Assembly: GCA_016705245.1 (NCBI GenBank)
Contig: JADIYM010000002.1
Coordinates: 248,001 to 312,000 of the forward strand
Origin: Blastocatellia bacterium
GTDB lineage: Bacteria > Acidobacteriota > Blastocatellia > UBA7656 > JADIYM01
Direction: 5' to 3'
DNA length: 64,000 nucleotides
In this document: positions 1 through 8,996 of the stretch, piece after piece
Position numbering within the stretch: position 1 is the first letter of the stretch
Layout: the number at the start of each line of letters is the position of its first letter
The notes under the pieces: model-generated
What the model was told of the DNA's origin: nothing
Databases searched by the model: none
Seen by the model: only the letters and a program-made list of their open reading frames with translations
Made by a program: the position numbers and the translations under genes

Positions 1-2
1 GC

Positions 3-161
3 ATCAAGGGACGCGTCGAGCGCGTCACACCGACCCAGGTCATCGTCGTGGATCGCCACGGCGCCGAGCACACCATCCCCTACACCCAGATTCTCGCGGC
101 CAATACGGTCCACGCCCCGGGGCGCGGATCTCGGCGGTCCGAGGCCGGAGGTACCGAGTGA
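3..161 (+). CDS. rimP: Ribosome maturation factor RimP, C-terminal end (partial)
   Basis: The first 52 codons visible at the window edge are the tail of a protein whose gene starts upstream. The readable part (GRVERVTPTQVIVVD, then IPYTQILAANTV) has the short beta-barrel pattern of the RimP C-terminal SH3-like domain, where an acidic or polar strand pair is followed by 'I-x-x-x-I-x-x-A'. RimP assists 30S subunit maturation. The position directly before nusA, with the stop overlapping the nusA start (GTGA), is the classical rimP-nusA-infB arrangement. The identity rests mostly on that synteny, since the fragment is short. Confidence 0.72.
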   Translation: MKGRVERVTPTQVIVVDRHGAEHTIPYTQILAANTVHAPGRGSRRSEAGGTE

Positions 162-1843
162 ATCCGAACACGCCGATCGCGCAGAACATCGAGACGCTTG
201 CGCGAGAGAAAAACATCGACCCGACGATCATCATCAGCGCCATCGAGGACGCGGTGGTGACAGCGTCGCGCAAGCAGTTCAAGACAGGCGAGGATCTGCA
301 GGCCCGCTACAACATGGATACGGGCTCGGTCGATCTGTTCGCCGTCAAGCGCGTGGTCGAGGAGGTTGAGAACGACGCCATCGAGATTTCGCTCGCCGAA
401 GTCGAGGGCATGGGCATCGAGGGGGCGGAGAGCGGCGACATTCTCGAATTCCCGCGATCCACTGAGGATCTTGGCCGCATTGCAGCACAGACGGCTAAGC
501 AGATCATCTTCCAGAAGGTGCGCGAGGCTGAGCGCAACAACATTTACGACGAGTACATCCAGCGTGTCGGCGACATCGTTCACGGTTACGTGAAGCGGTT
601 CGAAGGCGGCCGGATCATCGTGGATCTCGGCAAGGTCGAGGCGGTCCTCCCGCGAAGCCAGCAGTCCCGGGTCGAGAGCTTCACGCAGGGTGAGCGTATT
701 CGCGTTGTCATCCACGACGTGCATCGGGACACGAAGGGTCCGCAGGTAGAGGTCTCGAGAACAAGCCCTGAACTGCTGAAACGACTCTTCGAGATGGAAG
801 TCCCCGAGATCTACGACGGCACCGTGATCATCAAAGCCGCGGTTCGTGAGCCTGGTGACCGCGCGAAGATTGCGGTCGTGAGTCGGGAGCGGGACGTTGA
901 CCCAGTCGGCGCCTGCGTCGGCATGAAGGGTTCGCGCGTCCAGGCGATCATCCGCGAGCTGCGGGGAGAGCGCATCGACATTATCGAATGGAACGAGGAT
1001 CCGGCGATCTTCGCTGCAAACTCGCTTTCGCCGGCCAAGGTTTCGAAGGTTCAGATTCTCGACTTCACGAACAAGGAGCTCGAGGTCATCGTTCCCGAGG
1101 AGCAACTCTCGCTCGCGATCGGCCGCAAGGGACAGAACGTTCGTCTCGCGGCAAAGTTGATCGGCTGGCACGTCGACATCAGGAGCGAGGAAGAGATGAA
1201 GCGCGAGGTCGAGAGCCAGATGGAAGCGCTTCTGTCCGGTGCAAATGTGCCGCTTACCGTTGTCGATTCGATCGACCAGGTCATGTCGGACACGCTGCAG
1301 CGCGGCGGAATCCTGACCGTCGAGCAACTTGCGGAATCGACCGTGGACGATGTCACGCAGATCATCGACATGAGTTTTGACGACGCCGAGCGGCTGATCG
1401 CCTCGGCCCGAAGAATCATGGAAGTGAAGCGACTTCGCGGAATGCAGGCTGCGGCGCACGCCGAGCACGAGGCCGCCGACGCCGCTGAAAGCGCGCTGGC
1501 GCTCGCGGCCGCCGAGGGCGCAGGTGAGGCGGCGGATGCGCCGGAGTCCGGAGATGAGCTTGCGGCCGAACCTGCCGCAGAAGTCGCGCCGGAGTCGACG
1601 GACGATGTGGAGCTCTCGGTCACCGCGGCGGAACCAGACGAGGTCGTCGAAGAGACAGTCGTCGAAGAAACAGTCGTCGACGAGGCAGTCGTCGAAGAGG
1701 CAATTGTCGAGGAAGTCGAAGCGGCTCCGGCCGTGGAACAGGCTGAAGAAGCGACTGGATCCGATGAAGCGGCCGAGCCGACGGCGGACGGCGAGGCATC
1801 GGTTGCGGACGCAGACGGGACGTCGGAGACAGAGGAAGCGTAA
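158..1843 (+). CDS. nusA: Transcription termination/antitermination factor NusA
   Basis: This is a 561-residue NusA, which binds RNA polymerase and nascent RNA and modulates pausing, termination and antitermination. In order it shows the N-terminal polymerase-binding domain (about 1-125), an S1 domain (about 134-200, GDIVHGYVKRFEGGR), and two KH domains with GMKGSRVQAI and AIGRKGQNVRL. A helix-hairpin-helix-like segment follows (about 385-430, GILTVEQLAE). The last 120 or so residues are an Ala/Glu/Val-rich acidic tail not found in short NusA proteins. The GTG start overlaps the rimP stop by three bases, which implies translational coupling. No ylxR gene follows, unlike many nusA-infB operons. 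Confidence 0.95.
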   Translation: MNPNTPIAQNIETLAREKNIDPTIIISAIEDAVVTASRKQFKTGEDLQARYNMDTGSVDLFAVKRVVEEVENDAIEISLAEVEGMGIEGAESGDILEFPRSTEDLGRIAAQTAKQIIFQKVREAERNNIYDEYIQRVGDIVHGYVKRFEGGRIIVDLGKVEAVLPRSQQSRVESFTQGERIRVVIHDVHRDTKGPQVEVSRTSPELLKRLFEMEVPEIYDGTVIIKAAVREPGDRAKIAVVSRERDVDPVGACVGMKGSRVQAIIRELRGERIDIIEWNEDPAIFAANSLSPAKVSKVQILDFTNKELEVIVPEEQLSLAIGRKGQNVRLAAKLIGWHVDIRSEEEMKREVESQMEALLSGANVPLTVVDSIDQVMSDTLQRGGILTVEQLAESTVDDVTQIIDMSFDDAERLIASARRIMEVKRLRGMQAAAHAEHEAADAAESALALAAAEGAGEAADAPESGDELAAEPAAEVAPESTDDVELSVTAAEPDEVVEETVVEETVVDEAVVEEAIVEEVEAAPAVEQAEEATGSDEAAEPTADGEASVADADGTSETEEA

Positions 1844-1849
1844 TTAGAT

Positions 1850-1862
1850 CCCCGCATCGGGG
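1850..1862 (+). other. Small hairpin between nusA and infB
   Basis: The bases CCCCG-CAT-CGGGG form a perfect five-base-pair stem with a three-base loop in the 40-nt gap between the nusA stop and the infB start. There is no following T-tract, so it is unlikely to be an intrinsic terminator. It could attenuate or stabilise the operon mRNA, or be chance in GC-rich DNA. Confidence 0.3.
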
Positions 1863-1883
1863 CTGAGGAAGACGAACACACGT

Positions 1884-4627
1884 ATGGGCTCAAAGAAAGT
1901 TCGAGTCTACGATCTGGCCAAAGAGCTCAAGATCGACAATAAGAAGGCCATCGAGGAGTGTCGCCGCGAAGGGCTGGACGTCAGCGTGCCCTCGAACAGC
2001 GTCCCCGACGATGTCGCCGAGCGGATTCGGAACAAGTATTATCCGAAAAAGGCCGCGGCGCCTGCCGGACCGCGACTGGTCAAGACGGTTAAGGCGGCCG
2101 CTCACGTCGATGAAGGCGGGCACGAGGCCGAGGCATCGCACGACGCGGAGCCGCGCGCCGAGGCCGAATCCTCCACCGGCACGGCCGTCGCTCCAGCTCC
2201 GGAACAGAAGCCGGCGCAACCGCGCGTGCGCGTGCTGAAGGCGTCGCCAGCGCGAGCCCAGGTGATCGACGAGGAAGCCGCCGAGGTCGAGGTCGAAGAG
2301 CCTGTTGTCGACGAGGAGCTCGTTGCGGCGTTCACGCCTGACGAGGCCGACGAGGCGGAACAGCACGCCGGCCCAGAGGTCGATGCGGATGCGACGCCGT
2401 CAGTCCGCGTTCGTCGTATCGTACCGTCTACTCGTGTTGCTAAAGGGGAGGTCGCGGCTACTTCGCAGCCTGCCCAGGCTGATGCGAAGCCCACGGGAAC
2501 CACCGTTCGCGTTCTGACGCGGCGTCCCGGTGCCGAGGCAGTGCTCTCGCCGCCGACGCTACCGAAGCCGCTGCCGGTACCCGGGCGTCCGTCCGTCGAA
2601 CCGGGCGCGACCGGCGAGACCGGTCCGGTCAAGCTGCCAGCTCACACGACGTATATCCCGCCGAGAGACAAGGCGAGGCCCGCGAGGCCGCGCCCACGGG
2701 GCGTGGCGGCAAGAAGGGATTCCGCGAGGCGCCTTCGCGAACGACGCCGGTAGACGGTCGTCAGCCGAGTATGGCGCGCACCGGGACCGCCGCAGCCGCC
2801 AAGCAGCGGCCGTCCTTCGACGAGCTCAAGCCGATCAAGCTCGTCGAGGGGACCACGCTGAAGGATTTCGCCGAGAAGCTCGACATCAAGCCGAAGGACG
2901 TCGTCACGACGCTGCTCGGTCGCGGCGTCATGGCGACAATCAATCAGACGCTTAATCAGGACGTTGCGAAGGAAGTGGCGATGGAGTTCGGCTTCGACGT
3001 AACGTTCGTTCCGTTCGAAGAGATGGTCGTCTCGAACCAGGACGACGCGTTCGACGCCGCGGAGACGGGCGGCACGCTCGAGACGCGTGCACCGGTCGTC
3101 ACCGTGATGGGTCACGTCGATCACGGCAAGACGAGCCTCCTGACGCGATTCGTTCGGCGCGCGTTGCCGAGGGCGAGGCCGGCGGCATCACGCAGCACAT
3201 CAGCGCATTCAAGGTCGATGTGCACGATCCCGACGATCGGTCGAAGATGCGGCGGATCGTGTTCATCGATACGCCCGGCCACGAGGCCTTCACGATGATG
3301 CGCGCACGGGGCGCCAAGGTTACCGACGTCGTGGTGCTTGTCGTTGCTGCCGACGACGGCGTCATGCCACAGACTGTCGAGGCCATCGACCACGCCAAGG
3401 CCGCAGAAGTGCCGATCATCGGCGATAAACAAGATCGACAAACCCGATGCGAATCCCGATCGAGTCAAGCAGGAGCTGACCGAGCACGGGCTGCTTTGGG
3501 ACGGCTGGGGTGGCGAGACGGTCATGGTCGAAATCTCGGCGAAGCAGAACATCAACATCGAGAATCTTCTCGAAATGATCGTCCTGACCGCCGACCTTCG
3601 CGAGCTCAAGGCCGCCGGGGATCGACTCGGTTCGGGCGTCGTGCTCGACGCGTTCCTCGACCGCGGCCGCGGTGCAGTTGCAACGGTCCTCGTGCAGAAC
3701 GGAACACTTAAGGTCGGTGATCCCTTCATCGTCGGATCGGTGTTCGGCAAGGTCCGGGCATCCCGATTGACCCGGGCTGATGCGGGGTGGATGCCGTTGA
3801 CCTTCGACCCGGTTCAGGGTACGGATCGAGTACGGTGCCGCGCGCGGGCGATCTGTTCCAGGCGGTCGACGACATCGCCAAGGCGCAGCACATCAGCTCG
3901 TTCCGCACGACGCAGCAGCGTATCGAACGTATTGCGTCGGATTCGCGACGTGGTCTCGATTCGCTCTTCACCGACATGCAGCAGGGACAGGTCAAGGAAC
4001 TGCAGGTCATCCTCAAGGCTGACGTGCAGGGCTCAGTCGAGGCGGTCAAGGACACGCTCAACAAGCTGTCGACGGAGAAGGTCAAGATTCGCGTCGTCCA
4101 CATGGGTGTGGGCGCCATTACCGAGTCCGACGTCATGCTCGCTTCAGCGGCCAACAAGGACATGAACCGCGCGGCCGTCATCATTGGTTTCAACGTAAGA
4201 CCCGAGACGCGCGCCGAGGACGTCGCGCGAAACGAGGGCGTCGACATTCGACTCCACACGATCATTTACAAGGTCCAGGAGGAGATTCACGACGCGATGC
4301 TCGGGATGCTCGACAAGGCGAAGCGCGAAGTGGCGCTCGGTCAGGCCGAGATCCGCACCATCATCAAGGTGCCGAAGGCCGGAAACATCGCCGGCTGTAT
4401 GGTTCTCGACGGAGCGATCAAGCGGGGCGCCGAGGCCCGGCTCATCCGCGACAGCGTGGTGATCTACACGGGCAAGGTCGATTCGCTTCGCCGGTTGGCG
4501 AAGACGTCGGCGAGGCCGGGCGCAGGGTTTCGAATGCGGAATCCTTCTCGATCGCTATCAGGACATCAAGATCGGCGACGTAATCGAAGCCTATCGAACG
4601 GAAGAGGTCGCGCAGACGGAGCTGTAG
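1884..4627 (+). CDS. infB: Translation initiation factor IF-2, split by several frameshifts
   Basis: IF-2 is the GTPase that delivers initiator fMet-tRNA to the 30S subunit. All parts are present in order: the N-terminal IF2N domain (MGSKKVRVYDLAKELK), a long acidic/Ala/Pro linker, a second IF2N-like domain (TLKDFAEKLDIKPKDV), then the GTPase domain with G1 GHVDHGKTSLL, G3 DTPGHEAF and G4 NKID. Domains II-IV end with GDVIEAYRTEEVAQTEL. The reading frame changes near 2690, 3142, 3420, 3755-3820 (several changes), 4495 and 4520. Most are explained by one missing base; at 3142 the Leu-Asp codons lack one G. IF-2 is essential, so consensus errors are the likely cause. The longest open fragments are 1884-2753, 2771-3298, 3338-4165 and 3787-4764. 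Confidence 0.9.
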
Positions 4628-4634
4628 GACGCCG

Positions 4635-5033
4635 ATGCGGGGCGAACGTCACAGTGGAGGCCACGGCCATCGGAATGACCGACTCGCGGAGCAGATCCGC
4701 GAGGAGGTCAGTCAGATCGTGGGCTATGAGCTTCGCGACGAGCGCGTCGGATTCGCGACCGTGACCGATGTCCGACTGATGCCCGACCTTTCGTCGGTGC
4801 GGGTATTCGTGTCGATTCTCGGCGACAAGCCCGAACAGGTCGAAGGGCTGGCCGCGCTGAATCGCGCTGCAGGGTTCGTTCGAAAGATGCTTGCTCCGCG
4901 CATTCGAACGAAGCGAGTTCCGACCCTCATTTTTGAGCTCGACGATCTTCTCGAGCGGGGGAGTCGGATCGAAAACATTCTGAAGGAAGACGAGGACAAG
5001 CCGGCGGCACCGCCCGAAACTCCGGCTGAATAA
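4635..5033 (+). CDS. rbfA: 30S ribosome-binding factor RbfA
   Basis: This is a 132-residue protein of the expected size for RbfA, the KH-fold factor needed for late 16S rRNA maturation and cold adaptation. Diagnostic stretches are REEVSQIVGYELRDERVGF, the strand VTDVRLMPDLSSVRVFVS, and the C-terminal LIFELDDLLERGSRIE. A polar Glu/Ala/Pro tail follows the domain. It begins seven bases after the infB stop and ends one base before the next gene, so it is an operon member. An N-terminal stretch of His/Arg-rich residues precedes the domain, and a later start is possible. Confidence 0.93.
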   Translation: MRGERHSGGHGHRNDRLAEQIREEVSQIVGYELRDERVGFATVTDVRLMPDLSSVRVFVSILGDKPEQVEGLAALNRAAGFVRKMLAPRIRTKRVPTLIFELDDLLERGSRIENILKEDEDKPAAPPETPAE

Positions 5034-5034
5034 T

Positions 5035-6084
5035 ATGCTCAGTCAAGTCGTCGAACTCATCGAGTCCAAGCACCGCTTCATGATCACCGCGCACGTCCGC
5101 CCGGACGGAGACAGCCTTGGCTCGTCGCTTGCGCTCTACTGGATCCTCGTGGCTCTCGGCAAGGATCCGGCTGTGATCATGCGCGACCGGGTGCCCCACG
5201 CGTATCGCTCGCTCCCGGGCGCCGCCAGCGTCCTCACCATGCCCGAGGTCTCGGAGATGTACGACGGCGCCTTCGTCATCGAGTGCAGCGACATCGACCG
5301 TCCCGGGCTCATCGGTCTCGAGCGTCAGTACGTCATCAACATCGATCATCATTCGACGACGGCGCTCTTCGGAAACGTGAACTGGATCGACGCGACGGCT
5401 TCGGCCGTCGGCGAAATGATCTACAACCTCTGCAAGGCACTGGGAGTCACGCCGACGAAGGAGATCGCTACGTGCACGTACACGGCGCTCCTGACCGATA
5501 CCGGCTCGTTCCAGTTCTCGAACACGACGGAGCGAACGTTCAAGATTGCATCCGAGCTCGTGCGGCGCGGGGTCGAGCCGGCGACGGTGTCGCAGGCTCT
5601 GTACTACTCGTATCCCTACGGGAAGATCAAGCTGCTTGGTCTCGCGCTTTCGACGCTCGAGCACGACGAATCGGGACAAATCGCCTGGATCCGTGTCACT
5701 CGTGAAGCCATGGACCTCGCTGGAGCGGCTGAGGAAGACGCCGACGGCATCGTCAACTACGCTCTCTCGATCGGCGACGTTAAGGCCGTGGCCTTCTTCA
5801 AGGAAGTCGAGAACAACGGCTGGCGGATCAGTTTGCGTTCGAAGAACAAGATCAACGTTGCGAAGGTCGCGGAGCAGTTTGGGGGTGGCGGACACAAGAA
5901 CGCTGCTGGCTGTTCGGCCGACGGGGACTACGGTGCGGTATGCAACCGGGTGATCTCGGCCTTCGCCCACAGAGGCACAGAGACACGGAGGCACAGAGTC
6001 AGCGCTCGGACTTGCCGGCGGGTCGCGGCGCAACGTAATGCTTCCAGGCCATCTTCGCGAGTTTCCAGGTCTTCGACCAGTTGA
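5035..6084 (+). CDS. nrnA: DHH-family phosphoesterase NrnA-like (nanoRNase/pAp phosphatase)
   Basis: This bifunctional enzyme family degrades 2-5-nt RNAs and dephosphorylates 3'-phosphoadenosine 5'-phosphate. The DHH domain shows HVRPDGDSLGS near residue 20 and IDHHST near 103. The DHHA1 domain ends with the glycine-rich substrate loop GGGGHKNAAG near 283. NrnA commonly sits after rbfA. The catalytic protein should end shortly after VCNRVISAF. The last 40 or so codons instead read through a short dispersed repeat and then antisense to the neighbouring kinase gene, so the natural stop was probably lost by the repeat insertion or by an indel. truB and rpsO, which often follow, are absent here. 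Confidence 0.9.
   Translation: MLSQVVELIESKHRFMITAHVRPDGDSLGSSLALYWILVALGKDPAVIMRDRVPHAYRSLPGAASVLTMPEVSEMYDGAFVIECSDIDRPGLIGLERQYVINIDHHSTTALFGNVNWIDATASAVGEMIYNLCKALGVTPTKEIATCTYTALLTDTGSFQFSNTTERTFKIASELVRRGVEPATVSQALYYSYPYGKIKLLGLALSTLEHDESGQIAWIRVTREAMDLAGAAEEDADGIVNYALSIGDVKAVAFFKEVENNGWRISLRSKNKINVAKVAEQFGGGGHKNAAGCSADGDYGAVCNRVISAFAHRGTETRRHRVSARTCRRVAAQRNASRPSSRVSRSSTS
5967..6000. repeat. Short purine-rich dispersed-type repeat (GGCACAGAG units)
   Basis: The sequence contains the unit GGCACAGAG twice, joined by ACACGG, at the junction of two convergent genes. Similar 'cacagaggcacagag' strings recur as non-coding repeats in many bacterial genomes (from memory). The end of the nrnA reading frame runs into it. 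It sits where a bidirectional terminator would be expected, as do the repeats at 35473 and 50432. Confidence 0.5.
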
Positions 6085-6151
6085 TCGATCCTTCATCGCC
6101 CCTTAGCACACGCGAGAGTATCTTGCCGCCGATGTACCGGCCTTCCCGTCA
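5999..6151 (-). pseudogene. In-frame continuation of the ABC1/UbiB kinase after an internal TGA
   Basis: Directly after the TGA that closes the kinase frame (bases 6151-6149), the same frame stays open for another 49 codons to a second TGA at 6001-5999. It encodes a normal-looking tail, including REGRYIGGKILSRVLRGDE and WKLAKMAWKHYVAPRP. That matches the expected C-terminal extension of this kinase family. The internal TGA is therefore probably a substituted sense codon (one base from TGG) or a sequencing error, not the real end. Confidence 0.6.
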
Positions 6152-7405
6152 GAAGATGACCTTTGGCAGATGCGGGCGAGCGACGAGGAAGAAGTTGAAG
6201 TCCGGATCAGCTTTCGAGCCGATGCCCTCGATGGTCGTCAACGCGCGGAGAATGAACGTGAAGTGCGGCGGGATCTGGAACGGGTAACGGTACAGGAGAT
6301 CCGCGACTTCTTCGGACATGTCCTTGAAGGTCAGGTCGCCAATCCTGAGCCCGTCGTACTGCGCGATCAGTCGGGCGCCAATCTCGTCCAGGCCTTCCTG
6401 GTCCGCGGGATCGATGCGGAGGAATCCGAGCTCGGCCGCGGCGCCGAGCAGTCCGCGCCAGTCCTTCTCTACGATGTGGAAGAACGCATCGACGAGCTGC
6501 GACTGGAGCTCTATCGAGATTCGTCCGGCCATTCCGAAATCGAAGAACGCCAGCCGTCCATCCGGCATCACGCGAAGGTTGCCGGGGTGCGGGTCCGCGT
6601 GAAAGAAACCGTCCTCGAGCAACTGCTTGAGATACGCCTGAACAAGCCTTTCGGTGACATCCATTGGCGCGAGTCCCATCCGGCGCAGACCGGCGTGGTC
6701 GTCGACCTTCACACCGGGGATGTACTCCATCGTGATGACGCGACGCGAGCTCAGGTCGTGAAACACCTTCGGGACGTGAATATTGTTCCACTTCGAAAAG
6801 TTCGCCCGAAACGTCTCGGCGTTTTCGACTTCGCGCACGTAGTCGATTTCATCGGCGAGAACGGCAGCGAACTCGTCGATGATCCCGTTCCAGTCCGTCG
6901 CCTTGAGCACATCCGAGACCTGAAGTCTTGGCGCGAAATGTCGGAGAGTTGCCATGTCGAGGTCGATCCGCGACTCGAGATCGGGTCGCTGGACTTTGAC
7001 GACGACCTCCTCTCCGGTACGCAAGCGGGCCCTGTAAACCTGCCCGAGCCTCGCCGCGGCAATCGGAGCCGAATCGATCGTGGCATAGAGATCGCGAACG
7101 GAGCGGCCAAGCTCGGATTCGACGATTCCAAAGGCGATCTCGGTGGGAAAAGGCGGTACGCGGTCGAGCAGTTCCTTCAACTCTTCGGTGTACTCGAAGG
7201 GAAGCAGATCGACACGCGTCGACAACATCTGACCGATCTTGATGAACGTGGGTCCCAGCGAGATGAGCTCCGAACGCAGCCGGGCTCCCTCCGCGCGACG
7301 GCGTGACTCGGGACTGTCGCCCGTCCAGCCGCGGGAGTTGAGCCACATCGCTGCGCGCAGCTTCGAGCGCCGCCCATCCGATCCGCGCGATTCGCGCGCG
7401 TCCAC
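6149..7405 (-). CDS. ABC1/AarF/UbiB-family atypical kinase
   Basis: A 418-residue protein of the UbiB/ABC1/ADCK family, atypical kinases or ATPases linked to ubiquinone and other lipid-quinone metabolism. Visible motifs are the KxGQ signature LGPTFIKIGQMLSTR near residue 50, the beta-3 lysine in EEVVVKVQRP, and the catalytic loop FFHADPHPGNLRV followed by FFDFGMAGR. The N-terminus is short of the usual helical extension, and the start codon is uncertain. The frame stops at a TGA, but matching sequence continues in frame to 5999 (separate entry), so the native protein is probably about 467 residues. It is convergent with nrnA. Confidence 0.9.
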   Translation of the reverse strand: MDARESRGSDGRRSKLRAAMWLNSRGWTGDSPESRRRAEGARLRSELISLGPTFIKIGQMLSTRVDLLPFEYTEELKELLDRVPPFPTEIAFGIVESELGRSVRDLYATIDSAPIAAARLGQVYRARLRTGEEVVVKVQRPDLESRIDLDMATLRHFAPRLQVSDVLKATDWNGIIDEFAAVLADEIDYVREVENAETFRANFSKWNNIHVPKVFHDLSSRRVITMEYIPGVKVDDHAGLRRMGLAPMDVTERLVQAYLKQLLEDGFFHADPHPGNLRVMPDGRLAFFDFGMAGRISIELQSQLVDAFFHIVEKDWRGLLGAAAELGFLRIDPADQEGLDEIGARLIAQYDGLRIGDLTFKDMSEEVADLLYRYPFQIPPHFTFILRALTTIEGIGSKADPDFNFFLVARPHLPKVIF

Positions 7406-7595
7406 GCCAACCGTAAGGCGCCAGTGGTGAACGGACGGACGACGACGTGGTTGACGTCGGGTCAGGCAGGCTGATCATTTTCGGCTCGTTCGTCACGCCA
7501 GTGATCATAGCCTGCCGTACGCCGCGCCGCCGACAGTGGTTCCGCTCGGTGCCACCCGTCTGACCCGGAGCCCGAAGGGTGGAAGTCTCAGCCAG

Positions 7596-8742
7596 CTAGT
7601 CCTTGGGCGCCCAGTATCCCGGCCGCGTGACGACGACAGCCGAGCTGGCCTCCGGCACGTGGACGTCGAGTTTGCGCCACGATCCGTCGTGTCGGTTGTT
7701 CGTGGGGTAGTAGCCGATCGAATATCGCGTTCGAAGCTCAGACGCGATTGCCCGATAGGCAGCGCCAGCATCAGCGAGACTTGCAACCGGATAGAGTCGG
7801 CCACCGGTTTTCGCGGCGAGCAACGACGCCTGTTCGCGCGCCAGCGAATAGAGCGATCGATTGATCTCGAGCCTCTCGAGAACCGTGTATCCCGAAGGAC
7901 TACGGCCGCGGTCTGGGCTGTCCGGTGCAAAAGTCTCGTAGAAGCGGGAAAGCTGGCTCTTCGAGAAGTTGATGCGGTCCTCGTCGCCGTCCGGCTGGGT
8001 CAACAGCCGCTCAGAGAAACTCTCGGTATCAAGCAGGACGACGTACACCGAGATACCCGAACGATCGGCGGCCTCGACGACTTTCTCGAACTCGAAGGAA
8101 CTCGTCGAATCAACGCAGTCCGAGAAGACGATCACCGCGCGGCGGCGAGACGACGTGTCTATCGACATCGGACTGTCGGTGAGGGCGAGCAGGACGGCGT
8201 CATAGAAGGACGTGCCGGTGTTCGAGTCGAAGCGGCTTGCCCCCGAAGATCGCGCGCCTTCGTTGGACCGATATCGCCACGTGTTTCTCGAGCACCGAAC
8301 GATTGCTCGTCAGCTCGTCGGGAAACTGTATGCCCCGGCTGAACGACCCGATGCCGAGCCGGTCCGTCTGGCCGAGATTGGCCACGAATTCGCCGGCGGA
8401 CGAGCGCATCCGTCCGATGTCGTTGAGCGTGGAACCGCTCGTATCGAGAAGAAGCAGCAGCGAAAACGGGTCGCTGACGGGCTCGAAGAATTCGATTTTC
8501 TGCGGTACGCCGTCCTCGAGCACGCGGAAGGACTCGGGCCGGAGTCCCGTCACCGGCCGACCGGACGGGCTCGTCACCGAAACCGTCAGGGTGATGAGAT
8601 CCGCCCGAAGTTGGAGGGGTCCATCCTGTCCGTCCGAACCGGGCGTGACGCGCCGAGGCCTGTCCACGCCATCCTGCGCGCGTACGGTCGCGGCAAAGCC
8701 GACGGCGAGGGCAAGCACGACGAGAAGGCACCTTCGTCTCAT
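7596..8742 (-). CDS. Secreted VWFA-domain protein of acidobacterial type, one frameshift
   Basis: A signal peptide (MRRRCLLVVLALAVGFAATV, then RAQD) leads into LITLTVSVTSPSGRPVTGL and VLEDGVPQKIEFFE. A von Willebrand A domain follows, with the MIDAS motif LLLDTSGST and the later VIVFSDCVDSTSSF. This layout matches the 'VWFA-related' family (TIGR03436) that is strongly expanded in Acidobacteriota. The ligand is unknown. The frame changes near 8240 beside a run of five G. Joining the two halves restores GTSFYDAVLLALTDSP, the expected sequence. I chose the ATG at 8742 because it places the signal peptide at the N-terminus; an ATG at 8769 is also open. The longest open pieces are 8200-8769 and 7596-8168. 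Confidence 0.88.
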
Positions 8743-8866
8743 CCGATGGAATGGTACGCAGGCTGTCAACGAATCGCCAACAGATTGCGATGTTTCCTAA
8801 GGTCGCTGCGTGGCAAGTGTCTGCCCGAGATCGTCCCTGAAGAGGTACGAGGGGCCTCCTGGAGGA

Positions 8867-8896
8867 TTGGAGCTCCGACGAGAAGTGCGCTAGGGT
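8867..8896 (+). promoter_or_regulatory. Weak sigma-70-like promoter candidate before the glycosyltransferase
   Basis: TTGGAG and TAGGGT are separated by 18 bases, about 100 bases upstream of the predicted start at 8997. Four of six bases match the -35 consensus and three of six match the -10. The remainder of the 227-nt gap between the divergent VWFA gene and this gene shows nothing else that I recognise. Confidence 0.25.
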
Positions 8897-8996
8897 GCAC
8901 AGCGCTCAGATCCAGGATGAACGCGCTTTGCGACCAGAATCGCGCCCTCGACTCGCACGAGCGGCGATGTACCATCTTACTTGTTCAGGGTGGCGA

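Noticed and set aside
1884..4627. Programmed frameshifting in infB
   Set aside because: At least six shifts of differing sign, none with a slippery heptamer plus structure, and the neighbouring genes show ordinary single-base errors.
6149..6151. Selenocysteine codon in the ABC1/UbiB kinase
   Set aside because: No SECIS-like hairpin was recognised just downstream, no sel genes are in the window, and no member of this family is known to me to use selenocysteine.
6170..7306. 378-codon plus-strand frame opposite the ABC1/UbiB kinase
   Set aside because: The kinase motifs on the minus strand are unambiguous; this frame shows none.
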